A model generated the notes under the pieces. That model did no database searches, was not told where the DNA came from, and was given only the letters and a program-made list of their open reading frames with translations. A stretch of DNA of 64,000 nt from Loxodes magnus (taxonomy: Eukaryota; Ciliophora; Karyorelictea; Loxodida; Loxodidae). This document shows, piece after piece, positions 11,601 to 25,144 of the stretch (its first letter is position 1; each line of letters opens with the position of its first letter). The stretch spans positions 365,005-429,004 of the forward strand of contig CAMPDV010000241.1 of assembly GCA_946699065.1 (NCBI GenBank). Reading direction: 5' to 3'. Position numbers and translations under genes: made by a program.

Positions 11601-14600
11601 CTCAATTTTAGAGTAAATATAGGGTACGTTTTTTTCGAACCTAGAAACTAATAACTCTTTTACAAGTATATTCACACTAAATTGTATGAACCAGTTTTTA
11701 TAACTTAATTTACACACATCGTTACATTCTATGAGAAAACGGGCCATAAAGATGTGCTTAACTATATGGAAGTATGACTGGAAATATTCTGAGATTAAAT
11801 GTGCAAATTTATTTTTGACCAAAATCTTAAATAAATGTTATTTTTAGAGCATTTTAAATAGTATATGAACTTATAAGTTTATAGCAACTACTAAAATGAC
11901 TAAGTTTGCTCTTTTTTAAAATCATATGAAATTATTTTGCACTAAAAATATTCAGTGGTTAGAATATTCTACTCGAAAGTCCCGAGTTCAAATCCTGATA
12001 TTATCTTTTTATTAAATAAAAACGCACAACGTGGGGCTCGAACCCTCGAGTCTAAGTGGGCTGATTCTATATAACTCATCTTTACTTTTTATTTATTCTC
12101 AATTTTAGAGTAAATATAGGGTACGTTTTTTTCGAACCTAGAAACTAATAACTCTTTTACAAGTATATTCACACTAAATTGTATGAACCAGTTTTTATAA
12201 CTTAATTTACACACATCGTTACATTCTATGAGAAAACGGGCCATAAAGATGTGCTTAACTATATGGAAGTATGACTGGAAATATTCTGAGATTAAATGTG
12301 CAAATTTATTTTTGACCAAAATCTTAAATAAATGTTATTTTTAGAGCATTTTAAATAGTATATGAACTTATAAGTTTATAGCAACTACTAAAATGACTAA
12401 GTTTGCTCTTTTTTAAAATCATATGAAATTATTTTGCACTAAAAATATTCAGTGGTTAGAATATTCTACTCGAAAGTCCCGAGTTCAAATCCTGATATTA
12501 TCTTTTTATTAAATAAAAACGCACAACGTGGGGCTCGAACCCTCGAGTCTAAGTGGGCTGATTCTATATAACTCATCTTTACTTTTTATTTATTCTCAAT
12601 TTTAGAGTAAATATAGGGTACGTTTTTTTCGAACCTAGAAACTAATAACTCTTTTACAAGTATATTCACACTAAATTGTATGAACCAGTTTTTATAACTT
12701 AATTTACACACATCGTTACATTCTATGAGAAAACGGGCCATAAAGATGTGCTTAACTATATGGAAGTATGACTGGAAATATTCTGAGATTAAATGTGCAA
12801 ATTTATTTTTGACCAAAATCTTAAATAAATGTTATTTTTAGAGCATTTTAAATAGTATATGAACTTATAAGTTTATAGCAACTACTAAAATGACTAAGTT
12901 TGCTCTTTTTTAAAATCATATGAAATTATTTTGCACTAAAAATATTCAGTGGTTAGAATATTCTACTCGAAAGTCCCGAGTTCAAATCCTGATATTATCT
13001 TTTTATTAAATAAAAACGCACAACGTGGGGCTCGAACCCTCGAGTCTAAGTGGGCTGATTCTATATAACTCATCTTTACTTTTTATTTATTCTCAATTTT
13101 AGAGTAAATATAGGGTACGTTTTTTTCGAACCTAGAAACTAATAACTCTTTTACAAGTATATTCACACTAAATTGTATGAACCAGTTTTTATAACTTAAT
13201 TTACACACATCGTTACATTCTATGAGAAAACGGGCCATAAAGATGTGCTTAACTATATGGAAGTATGACTGGAAATATTCTGAGATTAAATGTGCAAATT
13301 TATTTTTGACCAAAATCTTAAATAAATGTTATTTTTAGAGCATTTTAAATAGTATATGAACTTATAAGTTTATAGCAACTACTAAAATGACTAAGTTTGC
13401 TCTTTTTTAAAATCATATGAAATTATTTTGCACTAAAAATATTCAGTGGTTAGAATATTCTACTCGAAAGTCCCGAGTTCAAATCCTGATATTATCTTTT
13501 TATTAAATAAAAACGCACAACGTGGGGCTCGAACCCTCGAGTCTAAGTGGGCTGATTCTATATAACTCATCTTTACTTTTTATTTATTCTCAATTTTAGA
13601 GTAAATATAGGGTACGTTTTTTTCGAACCTAGAAACTAATAACTCTTTTACAAGTATATTCACACTAAATTGTATGAACCAGTTTTTATAACTTAATTTA
13701 CACACATCGTTACATTCTATGAGAAAACGGGCCATAAAGATGTGCTTAACTATATGGAAGTATGACTGGAAATATTCTGAGATTAAATGTGCAAATTTAT
13801 TTTTGACCAAAATCTTAAATAAATGTTATTTTTAGAGCATTTTAAATAGTATATGAACTTATAAGTTTATAGCAACTACTAAAATGACTAAGTTTGCTCT
13901 TTTTTAAAATCATATGAAATTATTTTGCACTAAAAATATTCAGTGGTTAGAATATTCTACTCGAAAGTCCCGAGTTCAAATCCTGATATTATCTTTTTAT
14001 TAAATAAAAACGCACAACGTGGGGCTCGAACCCTCGAGTCTAAGTGGGCTGATTCTATATAACTCATCTTTACTTTTTATTTATTCTCAATTTTAGAGTA
14101 AATATAGGGTACGTTTTTTTCGAACCTAGAAACTAATAACTCTTTTACAAGTATATTCACACTAAATTGTATGAACCAGTTTTTATAACTTAATTTACAC
14201 ACATCGTTACATTCTATGAGAAAACGGGCCATAAAGATGTGCTTAACTATATGGAAGTATGACTGGAAATATTCTGAGATTAAATGTGCAAATTTATTTT
14301 TGACCAAAATCTTAAATAAATGTTATTTTTAGAGCATTTTAAATAGTATATGAACTTATAAGTTTATAGCAACTACTAAAATGACTAAGTTTGCTCTTTT
14401 TTAAAATCATATGAAATTATTTTGCACTAAAAAGATTCAGTGGTTAGAATATTCTACTCGAAAGTCCCGAGTTCAAATCCTGATATTATCTTTTTATTAA
14501 ATAAAAACGCACAACGTGGGGCTCGAACCCTCGAGTCTAAGTGGGCTGATTCTATATAACTCATCTTTACTTTTTATTTATTCTCAATTTTAGAGTAAAT

Positions 14601-17600
14601 ATAGGGTACGTTTTTTTCGAACCTAGAAACTAATAACTCTTTTACAAGTATATTCACACTAAATTGTATGAACCAGTTTTTATAACTTAATTTACACACA
14701 TCGTTACATTCTATGAGAAAACGGGCCATAAAGATGTGCTTAACTATATGGAAGTATGACTGGAAATATTCTGAGATTAAATGTGCAAATTTATTTTTGA
14801 CCAAAATCTTAAATAAATGTTATTTTTAGAGCATTTTAAATAGTATATGAACTTATAAGTTTATAGCAACTACTAAAATGACTAAGTTTGCTCTTTTTTA
14901 AAATCATATGAAATTATTTTGCACTAAAAATATTCAGTGGTTAGAATATTCTACTCGAAAGTCCCGAGTTCAAATCCTGATATTATCTTTTTATTAAATA
15001 AAAACGCACAACGTGGGGCTCGAACCCTCGAGTCTAAGTGGGCTGATTCTATATAACTCATCTTTACTTTTTATTTATTCTCAATTTTAGAGTAAATATA
15101 GGGTACGTTTTTTTCGAACCTAGAAACTAATAACTCTTTTACAAGTATATTCACACTAAATTGTATGAACCAGTTTTTATAACTTAATTTACACACATCG
15201 TTACATTCTATGAGAAAACGGGCCATAAAGATGTGCTTAACTATATGGAAGTATGACTGGAAATATTCTGAGATTAAATGTGCAAATTTATTTTTGACCA
15301 AAATCTTAAATAAATGTTATTTTTAGAGCATTTTAAATAGTATATGAACTTATAAGTTTATAGCAACTACTAAAATGACTAAGTTTGCTCTTTTTTAAAA
15401 TCATATGAAATTATTTTGCACTAAAAATATTCAGTGGTTAGAATATTCTACTCGAAAGTCCCGAGTTCAAATCCTGATATTATCTTTTTATTAAATAAAA
15501 ACGCACAACGTGGGGCTCGAACCCTCGAGTCTAAGTGGGCTGATTCTATATAACTCATCTTTACTTTTTATTTATTCTCAATTTTAGAGTAAATATAGGG
15601 TACGTTTTTTTCGAACCTAGAAACTAATAACTCTTTTACAAGTATATTCACACTAAATTGTATGAACCAGTTTTTATAACTTAATTTACACACATCGTTA
15701 CATTCTATGAGAAAACGGGCCATAAAGATGTGCTTAACTATATGGAAGTATGACTGGAAATATTCTGAGATTAAATGTGCAAATTTATTTTTGACCAAAA
15801 TCTTAAATAAATGTTATTTTTAGAGCATTTTAAATAGTATATGAACTTATAAGTTTATAGCAACTACTAAAATGACTAAGTTTGCTCTTTTTTAAAATCA
15901 TATGAAATTATTTTGCACTAAAAATATTCAGTGGTTAGAATATTCTACTCGAAAGTCCCGAGTTCAAATCCTGATATTATCTTTTTATTAAATAAAAACG
16001 CACAACGTGGGGCTCGAACCCTCGAGTCTAAGTGGGCTGATTCTATATAACTCATCTTTACTTTTTATTTATTCTCAATTTTAGAGTAAATATAGGGTAC
16101 GTTTTTTTCGAACCTAGAAACTAATAACTCTTTTACAAGTATATTCACACTAAATTGTATGAACCAGTTTTTATAACTTAATTTACACACATCGTTACAT
16201 TCTATGAGAAAACGGGCCATAAAGATGTGCTTAACTATATGGAAGTATGACTGGAAATATTCTGAGATTAAATGTGCAAATTTATTTTTGACCAAAATCT
16301 TAAATAAATGTTATTTTTAGAGCATTTTAAATAGTATATGAACTTATAAGTTTATAGCAACTACTAAAATGACTAAGTTTGCTCTTTTTTAAAATCATAT
16401 GAAATTATTTTGCACTAAAAATATTCAGTGGTTAGAATATTCTACTCGAAAGTCCCGAGTTCAAATCCTGATATTATCTTTTTATTAAATAAAAACGCAC
16501 AACGTGGGGCTCGAACCCTCGAGTCTAAGTGGGCTGATTCTATATAACTCATCTTTACTTTTTATTTATTCTCAATTTTAGAGTAAATATAGGGTACGTT
16601 TTTTTCGAACCTAGAAACTAATAACTCTTTTACAAGTATATTCACACTAAATTGTATGAACCAGTTTTTATAACTTAATTTACACACATCGTTACATTCT
16701 ATGAGAAAACGGGCCATAAAGATGTGCTTAACTATATGGAAGTATGACTGGAAATATTCTGAGATTAAATGTGCAAATTTATTTTTGACCAAAATCTTAA
16801 ATAAATGTTATTTTTAGAGCATTTTAAATAGTATATGAACTTATAAGTTTATAGCAACTACTAAAATGACTAAGTTTGCTCTTTTTTAAAATCATATGAA
16901 ATTATTTTGCACTAAAAAGATTCAGTGGTTAGAATATTCTACTCGAAAGTCCCGAGTTCAAATCCTGATATTATCTTTTTATTAAATAAAAACGCACAAC
17001 GTGGGGCTCGAACCCTCGAGTCTAAGTGGGCTGATTCTATATAACTCATCTTTACTTTTTATTTATTCTCAATTTTAGAGTAAATATAGGGTACGTTTTT
17101 TTCGAACCTAGAAACTAATAACTCTTTTACAAGTATATTCACACTAAATTGTATGAACCAGTTTTTATAACTTAATTTACACACATCGTTACATTCTATG
17201 AGAAAACGGGCCATAAAGATGTGCTTAACTATATGGAAGTATGACTGGAAATATTCTGAGATTAAATGTGCAAATTTATTTTTGACCAAAATCTTAAATA
17301 AATGTTATTTTTAGAGCATTTTAAATAGTATATGAACTTATAAGTTTATAGCAACTACTAAAATGACTAAGTTTGCTCTTTTTTAAAATCATATGAAATT
17401 ATTTTGCACTAAAAATATTCAGTGGTTAGAATATTCTACTCGAAAGTCCCGAGTTCAAATCCTGATATTATCTTTTTATTAAATAAAAACGCACAACGTG
17501 GGGCTCGAACCCTCGAGTCTAAGTGGGCTGATTCTATATAACTCATCTTTACTTTTTATTTATTCTCAATTTTAGAGTAAATATAGGGTACGTTTTTTTC

Positions 17601-20600
17601 GAACCTAGAAACTAATAACTCTTTTACAAGTATATTCACACTAAATTGTATGAACCAGTTTTTATAACTTAATTTACACACATCGTTACATTCTATGAGA
17701 AAACGGGCCATAAAGATGTGCTTAACTATATGGAAGTATGACTGGAAATATTCTGAGATTAAATGTGCAAATTTATTTTTGACCAAAATCTTAAATAAAT
17801 GTTATTTTTAGAGCATTTTAAATAGTATATGAACTTATAAGTTTATAGCAACTACTAAAATGACTAAGTTTGCTCTTTTTTAAAATCATATGAAATTATT
17901 TTGCACTAAAAAGATTCAGTGGTTAGAATATTCTACTCGAAAGTCCCGAGTTCAAATCCTGATATTATCTTTTTATTAAATAAAAACGCACAACGTGGGG
18001 CTCGAACCCTCGAGTCTAAGTGGGCTGATTCTATATAACTCATCTTTACTTTTTATTTATTCTCAATTTTAGAGTAAATATAGGGTACGTTTTTTTCGAA
18101 CCTAGAAACTAATAACTCTTTTACAAGTATATTCACACTAAATTGTATGAACCAGTTTTTATAACTTAATTTACACACATCGTTACATTCTATGAGAAAA
18201 CGGGCCATAAAGATGTGCTTAACTATATGGAAGTATGACTGGAAATATTCTGAGATTAAATGTGCAAATTTATTTTTGACCAAAATCTTAAATAAATGTT
18301 ATTTTTAGAGCATTTTAAATAGTATATGAACTTATAAGTTTATAGCAACTACTAAAATGACTAAGTTTGCTCTTTTTTAAAATCATATGAAATTATTTTG
18401 CACTAAAAATATTCAGTGGTTAGAATATTCTACTCGAAAGTCCCGAGTTCAAATCCTGATATTATCTTTTTATTAAATAAAAACGCACAACGTGGGGCTC
18501 GAACCCTCGAGTCTAAGTGGGCTGATTCTATATAACTCATCTTTACTTTTTATTTATTCTCAATTTTAGAGTAAATATAGGGTACGTTTTTTTCGAACCT
18601 AGAAACTAATAACTCTTTTACAAGTATATTCACACTAAATTGTATGAACCAGTTTTTATAACTTAATTTACACACATCGTTACATTCTATGAGAAAACGG
18701 GCCATAAAGATGTGCTTAACTATATGGAAGTATGACTGGAAATATTCTGAGATTAAATGTGCAAATTTATTTTTGACCAAAATCTTAAATAAATGTTATT
18801 TTTAGAGCATTTTAAATAGTATATGAACTTATAAGTTTATAGCAACTACTAAAATGACTAAGTTTGCTCTTTTTTAAAATCATATGAAATTATTTTGCAC
18901 TAAAAATATTCAGTGGTTAGAATATTCTACTCGAAAGTCCCGAGTTCAAATCCTGATATTATCTTTTTATTAAATAAAAACGCACAACGTGGGGCTCGAA
19001 CCCTCGAGTCTAAGTGGGCTGATTCTATATAACTCATCTTTACTTTTTATTTATTCTCAATTTTAGAGTAAATATAGGGTACGTTTTTTTCGAACCTAGA
19101 AACTAATAACTCTTTTACAAGTATATTCACACTAAATTGTATGAACCAGTTTTTATAACTTAATTTACACACATCGTTACATTCTATGAGAAAACGGGCC
19201 ATAAAGATGTGCTTAACTATATGGAAGTATGACTGGAAATATTCTGAGATTAAATGTGCAAATTTATTTTTGACCAAAATCTTAAATAAATGTTATTTTT
19301 AGAGCATTTTAAATAGTATATGAACTTATAAGTTTATAGCAACTACTAAAATGACTAAGTTTGCTCTTTTTTAAAATCATATGAAATTATTTTGCACTAA
19401 AAATATTCAGTGGTTAGAATATTCTACTCGAAAGTCCCGAGTTCAAATCCTGATATTATCTTTTTATTAAATAAAAACGCACAACGTGGGGCTCGAACCC
19501 TCGAGTCTAAGTGGGCTGATTCTATATAACTCATCTTTACTTTTTATTTATTCTCAATTTTAGAGTAAATATAGGGTACGTTTTTTTCGAACCTAGAAAC
19601 TAATAACTCTTTTACAAGTATATTCACACTAAATTGTATGAACCAGTTTTTATAACTTAATTTACACACATCGTTACATTCTATGAGAAAACGGGCCATA
19701 AAGATGTGCTTAACTATATGGAAGTATGACTGGAAATATTCTGAGATTAAATGTGCAAATTTATTTTTGACCAAAATCTTAAATAAATGTTATTTTTAGA
19801 GCATTTTAAATAGTATATGAACTTATAAGTTTATAGCAACTACTAAAATGACTAAGTTTGCTCTTTTTTAAAATCATATGAAATTATTTTGCACTAAAAA
19901 TATTCAGTGGTTAGAATATTCTACTCGAAAGTCCCGAGTTCAAATCCTGATATTATCTTTTTATTAAATAAAAACGCACAACGTGGGGCTCGAACCCTCG
20001 AGTCTAAGTGGGCTGATTCTATATAACTCATCTTTACTTTTTATTTATTCTCAATTTTAGAGTAAATATAGGGTACGTTTTTTTCGAACCTAGAAACTAA
20101 TAACTCTTTTACAAGTATATTCACACTAAATTGTATGAACCAGTTTTTATAACTTAATTTACACACATCGTTACATTCTATGAGAAAACGGGCCATAAAG
20201 ATGTGCTTAACTATATGGAAGTATGACTGGAAATATTCTGAGATTAAATGTGCAAATTTATTTTTGACCAAAATCTTAAATAAATGTTATTTTTAGAGCA
20301 TTTTAAATAGTATATGAACTTATAAGTTTATAGCAACTACTAAAATGACTAAGTTTGCTCTTTTTTAAAATCATATGAAATTATTTTGCACTAAAAATAT
20401 TCAGTGGTTAGAATATTCTACTCGAAAGTCCCGAGTTCAAATCCTGATATTATCTTTTTATTAAATAAAAACGCACAACGTGGGGCTCGAACCCTCGAGT
20501 CTAAGTGGGCTGATTCTATATAACTCATCTTTACTTTTTATTTATTCTCAATTTTAGAGTAAATATAGGGTACGTTTTTTTCGAACCTAGAAACTAATAA

Positions 20601-22560
20601 CTCTTTTACAAGTATATTCACACTAAATTGTATGAACCAGTTTTTATAACTTAATTTACACACATCGTTACATTCTATGAGAAAACGGGCCATAAAGATG
20701 TGCTTAACTATATGGAAGTATGACTGGAAATATTCTGAGATTAAATGTGCAAATTTATTTTTGACCAAAATCTTAAATAAATGTTATTTTTAGAGCATTT
20801 TAAATAGTATATGAACTTATAAGTTTATAGCAACTACTAAAATGACTAAGTTTGCTCTTTTTTAAAATCATATGAAATTATTTTGCACTAAAAAGATTCA
20901 GTGGTTAGAATATTCTACTCGAAAGTCCCGAGTTCAAATCCTGATATTATCTTTTTATTAAATAAAAACGCACAACGTGGGGCTCGAACCCTCGAGTCTA
21001 AGTGGGCTGATTCTATATAACTCATCTTTACTTTTTATTTATTCTCAATTTTAGAGTAAATATAGGGTACGTTTTTTTCGAACCTAGAAACTAATAACTC
21101 TTTTACAAGTATATTCACACTAAATTGTATGAACCAGTTTTTATAACTTAATTTACACACATCGTTACATTCTATGAGAAAACGGGCCATAAAGATGTGC
21201 TTAACTATATGGAAGTATGACTGGAAATATTCTGAGATTAAATGTGCAAATTTATTTTTGACCAAAATCTTAAATAAATGTTATTTTTAGAGCATTTTAA
21301 ATAGTATATGAACTTATAAGTTTATAGCAACTACTAAAATGACTAAGTTTGCTCTTTTTTAAAATCATATGAAATTATTTTGCACTAAAAATATTCAGTG
21401 GTTAGAATATTCTACTCGAAAGTCCCGAGTTCAAATCCTGATATTATCTTTTTATTAAATAAAAACGCACAACGTGGGGCTCGAACCCTCGAGTCTAAGT
21501 GGGCTGATTCTATATAACTCATCTTTACTTTTTATTTATTCTCAATTTTAGAGTAAATATAGGGTACGTTTTTTTCGAACCTAGAAACTAATAACTCTTT
21601 TACAAGTATATTCACACTAAATTGTATGAACCAGTTTTTATAACTTAATTTACACACATCGTTACATTCTATGAGAAAACGGGCCATAAAGATGTGCTTA
21701 ACTATATGGAAGTATGACTGGAAATATTCTGAGATTAAATGTGCAAATTTATTTTTGACCAAAATCTTAAATAAATGTTATTTTTAGAGCATTTTAAATA
21801 GTATATGAACTTATAAGTTTATAGCAACTACTAAAATGACTAAGTTTGCTCTTTTTTAAAATCATATGAAATTATTTTGCACTAAAAATATTCAGTGGTT
21901 AGAATATTCTACTCGAAAGTCCCGAGTTCAAATCCTGATATTATCTTTTTATTAAATAAAAACGCACAACGTGGGGCTCGAACCCTCGAGTCTAAGTGGG
22001 CTGATTCTATATAACTCATCTTTACTTTTTATTTATTCTCAATTTTAGAGTAAATATAGGGTACGTTTTTTTCGAACCTAGAAACTAATAACTCTTTTAC
22101 AAGTATATTCACACTAAATTGTATGAACCAGTTTTTATAACTTAATTTACACACATCGTTACATTCTATGAGAAAACGGGCCATAAAGATGTGCTTAACT
22201 ATATGGAAGTATGACTGGAAATATTCTGAGATTAAATGTGCAAATTTATTTTTGACCAAAATCTTAAATAAATGTTATTTTTAGAGCATTTTAAATAGTA
22301 TATGAACTTATAAGTTTATAGCAACTACTAAAATGACTAAGTTTGCTCTTTTTTAAAATCATATGAAATTATTTTGCACTAAAAATATTCAGTGGTTAGA
22401 ATATTCTACTCGAAAGTCCCGAGTTCAAATCCTGATATTATCTTTTTATTAAATAAAAACGCACAACGTGGGGCTCGAACCCTCGAGTCTAAGTGGGCTG
22501 ATTCTATATAACTCATCTTTACTTTTTATTTATTCTCAATTTTAGAGTAAATATAGGGTA

Positions 22561-23039
22561 GTGTATTATATTTTTTTTAAAAGTTTCTTTTCTTTCTTTT
22601 TTTACATTCATCAGCCTAAATATTTTTTTTTTATCTACTTATTTTTTATTTTTTATTGATTCTATTTCTTTTTTTTACAGTTTTATTAGTATATGTTTTT
22701 TTTAATAATTTTTTGACTTTATTTTTTACTTACCATTTTTTTTCTTTTACTAAAATTAAAATTTTTATATTGTAGATTTCTAAATTTTTACCATTTTTTG
22801 ATTTATTCTATTAAAATACCATTGATATGCTTCCTAAATTTTTAATGCATCCAGAGAGTGATTGTAATTCAGCTTTTGAAAATCTTTTTGATTTTTCAGA
22901 TGCTGCACTAATTTTGAGTAAAAGAAATGTGAATTATAAGGTTCACTCGTTTAATAACTTACTTTGGAAAGATTAAATATATAGTTAAAGTTAAAGAACA
23001 CAAGATGAATAATCTTATTTTTATCAATTTAAAATAGAA
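22561..23039. other. T-rich spacer and an ambiguous ORF
   Basis: 22561-22800 is T-rich. From 22827 the + strand reads MLPKFLMHPESDCNSAF..., but the minus strand of the same bases is equally protein-like, so I make no gene call. No repeat or RNA seen. Confidence 0.3.
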
Positions 23040-23640
23040 AAAGTTAAAGATTGTTTTTACTTTGAAGAAATTTTCACAGTTAATTTTCATTCGGAATCGA
23101 TCTCTTTCAAACTCAAGCTTTGCGAAGGACTTTTTTTTTTCACCAGCCTTTTTCTTTCCAAGTTTCTTATTTTCGCTATGATTTATTCTTCAACTATTAC
23201 ATTCTGATATTCTTTAGATACAAAATTTCTTTATATTTATTAGTCCTTCTTTGTTGGTCAAAAATAGAAAAGTACGCCTAATATTTTCTGCTTATTTATT
23301 CTTTCAATTTCAGTTTTCTTTCGACGCCATTTCCTACTATGATTCTTTCTAACATATATATTACTAAATCTTTCTGCTATAGAAATTAATTTTATTTGCA
23401 TCTTATTTTTATTCAGTTTCAATTTCTTCTATGAATTTGAATTATCAGTCTAGTTATTTAATCATTTTTTCTAGCTTTCTTTCTAGTTTTTCTATCTTTT
23501 ATCTTTGTTTTTTAATTCTTTTTGTATATTATTATCTCATTGCTACACTGATTATGCGTAAGCTTGCAGATATTATTTTTCTTAAGTTTACTAATAATTT
23601 ATTTTTACATGTTATATTATTCTTTTTTAATAAATGAACT
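23040..23640 (-). CDS. Lys/Gln-rich coiled-coil ORF, possibly Gag-like
   Basis: The minus strand reads a highly charged sequence including MIKQLDWQFKFIEEIETEQ, a second Met block MASKENWNWKNKQ and KSFAKLEFERDRFRMKI. The Met-Ala-Ser-Lys start resembles the MASKKQ start of family B at 39.29 kb, and the charged tail resembles family A. Frames change around an A-rich run near 23130. No zinc knuckle was found. This may be another decayed member of the same families. Confidence is limited because only composition and short similarities support it. Confidence 0.3.
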
Positions 23641-25144
23641 AAGAGAGGACTATTTCTTAGATATCATTTTAATATAATTAATTACATAATTAACTTTTTA
23701 AAATTCTTAATTAGCTTAAGATAAATAGGATTTTTTTATTTTATAAGACCTGTTTGTAATTAAATTACTAAAATATTAAAATAAAGAAGAGCAGAAGAGC
23801 TATTAAGAAAAATGGAAAAACTATAATATTAAGAAAGTAATTTTGATAGAAGAAAGAACGCAAAGTCCCTAGTACATCCAAGAGGAGGTATGCTTTTTAC
23901 AACTTTAAAGACATATCCCTCTCATGTTTTTAGCATAAATGAGAATGAATTTAATAGTTTAATAATTTAAAAAATAAGGCTACGCACCATTGAGGAGCTA
24001 CTCGTACTTTAATAAAAGTATTTTTTTAATCTAATTTAAAAGTAATAAAGTAATAAAGTAATAAAGTTAATTTAATTACTTTAAAGCTATATCTTTAAAG
24101 TAATAATTTAATTATTATCTTTAATCTTTATTTCAAATTTCAAATTTTATATTTTTATTTATTAATCAAATTTAAAATTAATTCCAAATATCTTTCTCTA
24201 ATTTCATTACTACTATAAAATTTAATTATAGTTTTAAACAAAAAAAGCAATGAAACAGTAAATTGTAAACATAATAATATTATAGTATTCTAATTAAGAA
24301 AAGAAAGAAATGTATTTTAAATTAATAAAGTTATAATAATTACTTAAATCATTTATTATATCTTCACTTTTAATTTACTTTTTTGTTACCTTTATAAAAA
24401 ATCTTAAGTTATCACTTTTTATTAACAGTAAAAATATTTTGCTATATATTATATTTTATTTATATATTCAAATATTTAAAATATATTATAAGCTTATAAT
24501 TTCGTTTAAATCATATTAATCTATCATTTTTTAAATTATTAAATAATTTTTATTGAAAAAAGGATTTATTATGGAAAAACAAAAAAATAATTCATATATT
24601 TTCAACAGAAATAAAGAAAGAAGGTTTTAGACTAACTATTGGAAAATTGCTTTAATTTTAAACCATAAATGAGACCAAGCTCAAGAAAATTTGAGCAGAC
24701 CAATGAGTTATTAAAAGGTAAGAGAAATCCTTTAGGCTAAATAAATGAACGAATAACTTATAATATATTAAATAAGCATACAAAGTAATCTAATTATTTT
24801 ATTTTAGTCTACTTTTAATATCCTTTTGTTTTTTATTTCTAAGATAGCATATTTTTCTTATTAGCAACACTCAAAGTTTAGCTTTAGCTTAAAATATCAT
24901 GAACTCATCACCTTCCAGATTATATTTAATCTCCCAATTTTTAAATAGCTAAAGATTCAGTTCCTAAAATTTAAAGTTTTAACGCGAAATAAGTAGTGCA
25001 AAATTAAAATTTGCTTAGTTTTCTCTAATATATATAGATGCTTCGAGCATTGTTGTTTCTCTTCTTATTTTTATTTAAAAAAAATTACCTGAAATTAACA
25101 GAGTAAGGGACTAAAGCTGCTAATATATTCTAGCTTGTTTAGTG
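23641..25144. other. AT-rich intergenic stretch with one short repeat
   Basis: Low-complexity AT sequence, including direct AGTAATAA repeats at 24048-24065. The GC-rich island at about 23970 is listed separately. No gene supported. Confidence 0.45.
23968..24000 (-). repeat. Short GC-rich dispersed repeat, copy 3
   Basis: The reverse complement contains CTCCTCAATGGTGCGTAGCC, sharing CCTC(A/G)(A/T)TGGTGCG(T/C)AGC with 3866-3900 and TCAATGGTGCGTA with 3126-3150. Confidence 0.35.

Larger units (their letters stand above)
5316..22560. repeat. 497-bp tandem satellite array, 34.7 units
   Basis: Identity to the repeat begins at ACTGGAAATATTC (5316) and ends at ATAGGGTA (22560): 17,245 bp, that is 34 full units and a 347-bp partial unit. 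All units look identical except for a recurrent T-to-G change. Each unit holds two tRNA-like modules facing each other (see the next two entries). The 76-codon ORF repeated on the minus strand is a by-product of the repeat. It contains no stop under the standard code, but it spans two adjoining units, lacks any family motif and never varies. Near-perfect homogeneity implies recent expansion or ongoing homogenisation. The array begins within the tail of the family-B ORF. Confidence 0.97.

Noticed and set aside
5628..22259. 34 copies of a 76-codon minus-strand ORF
   Set aside because: Every copy is identical because it lies in the satellite and it crosses the unit boundary used here; there is no motif, no variation and no independent evidence of translation.
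5316..22560. CRISPR array
   Set aside because: The 497-bp unit has no repeat/spacer structure, and the DNA is clearly eukaryotic (tRNA genes, ciliate code, Rab, RING).
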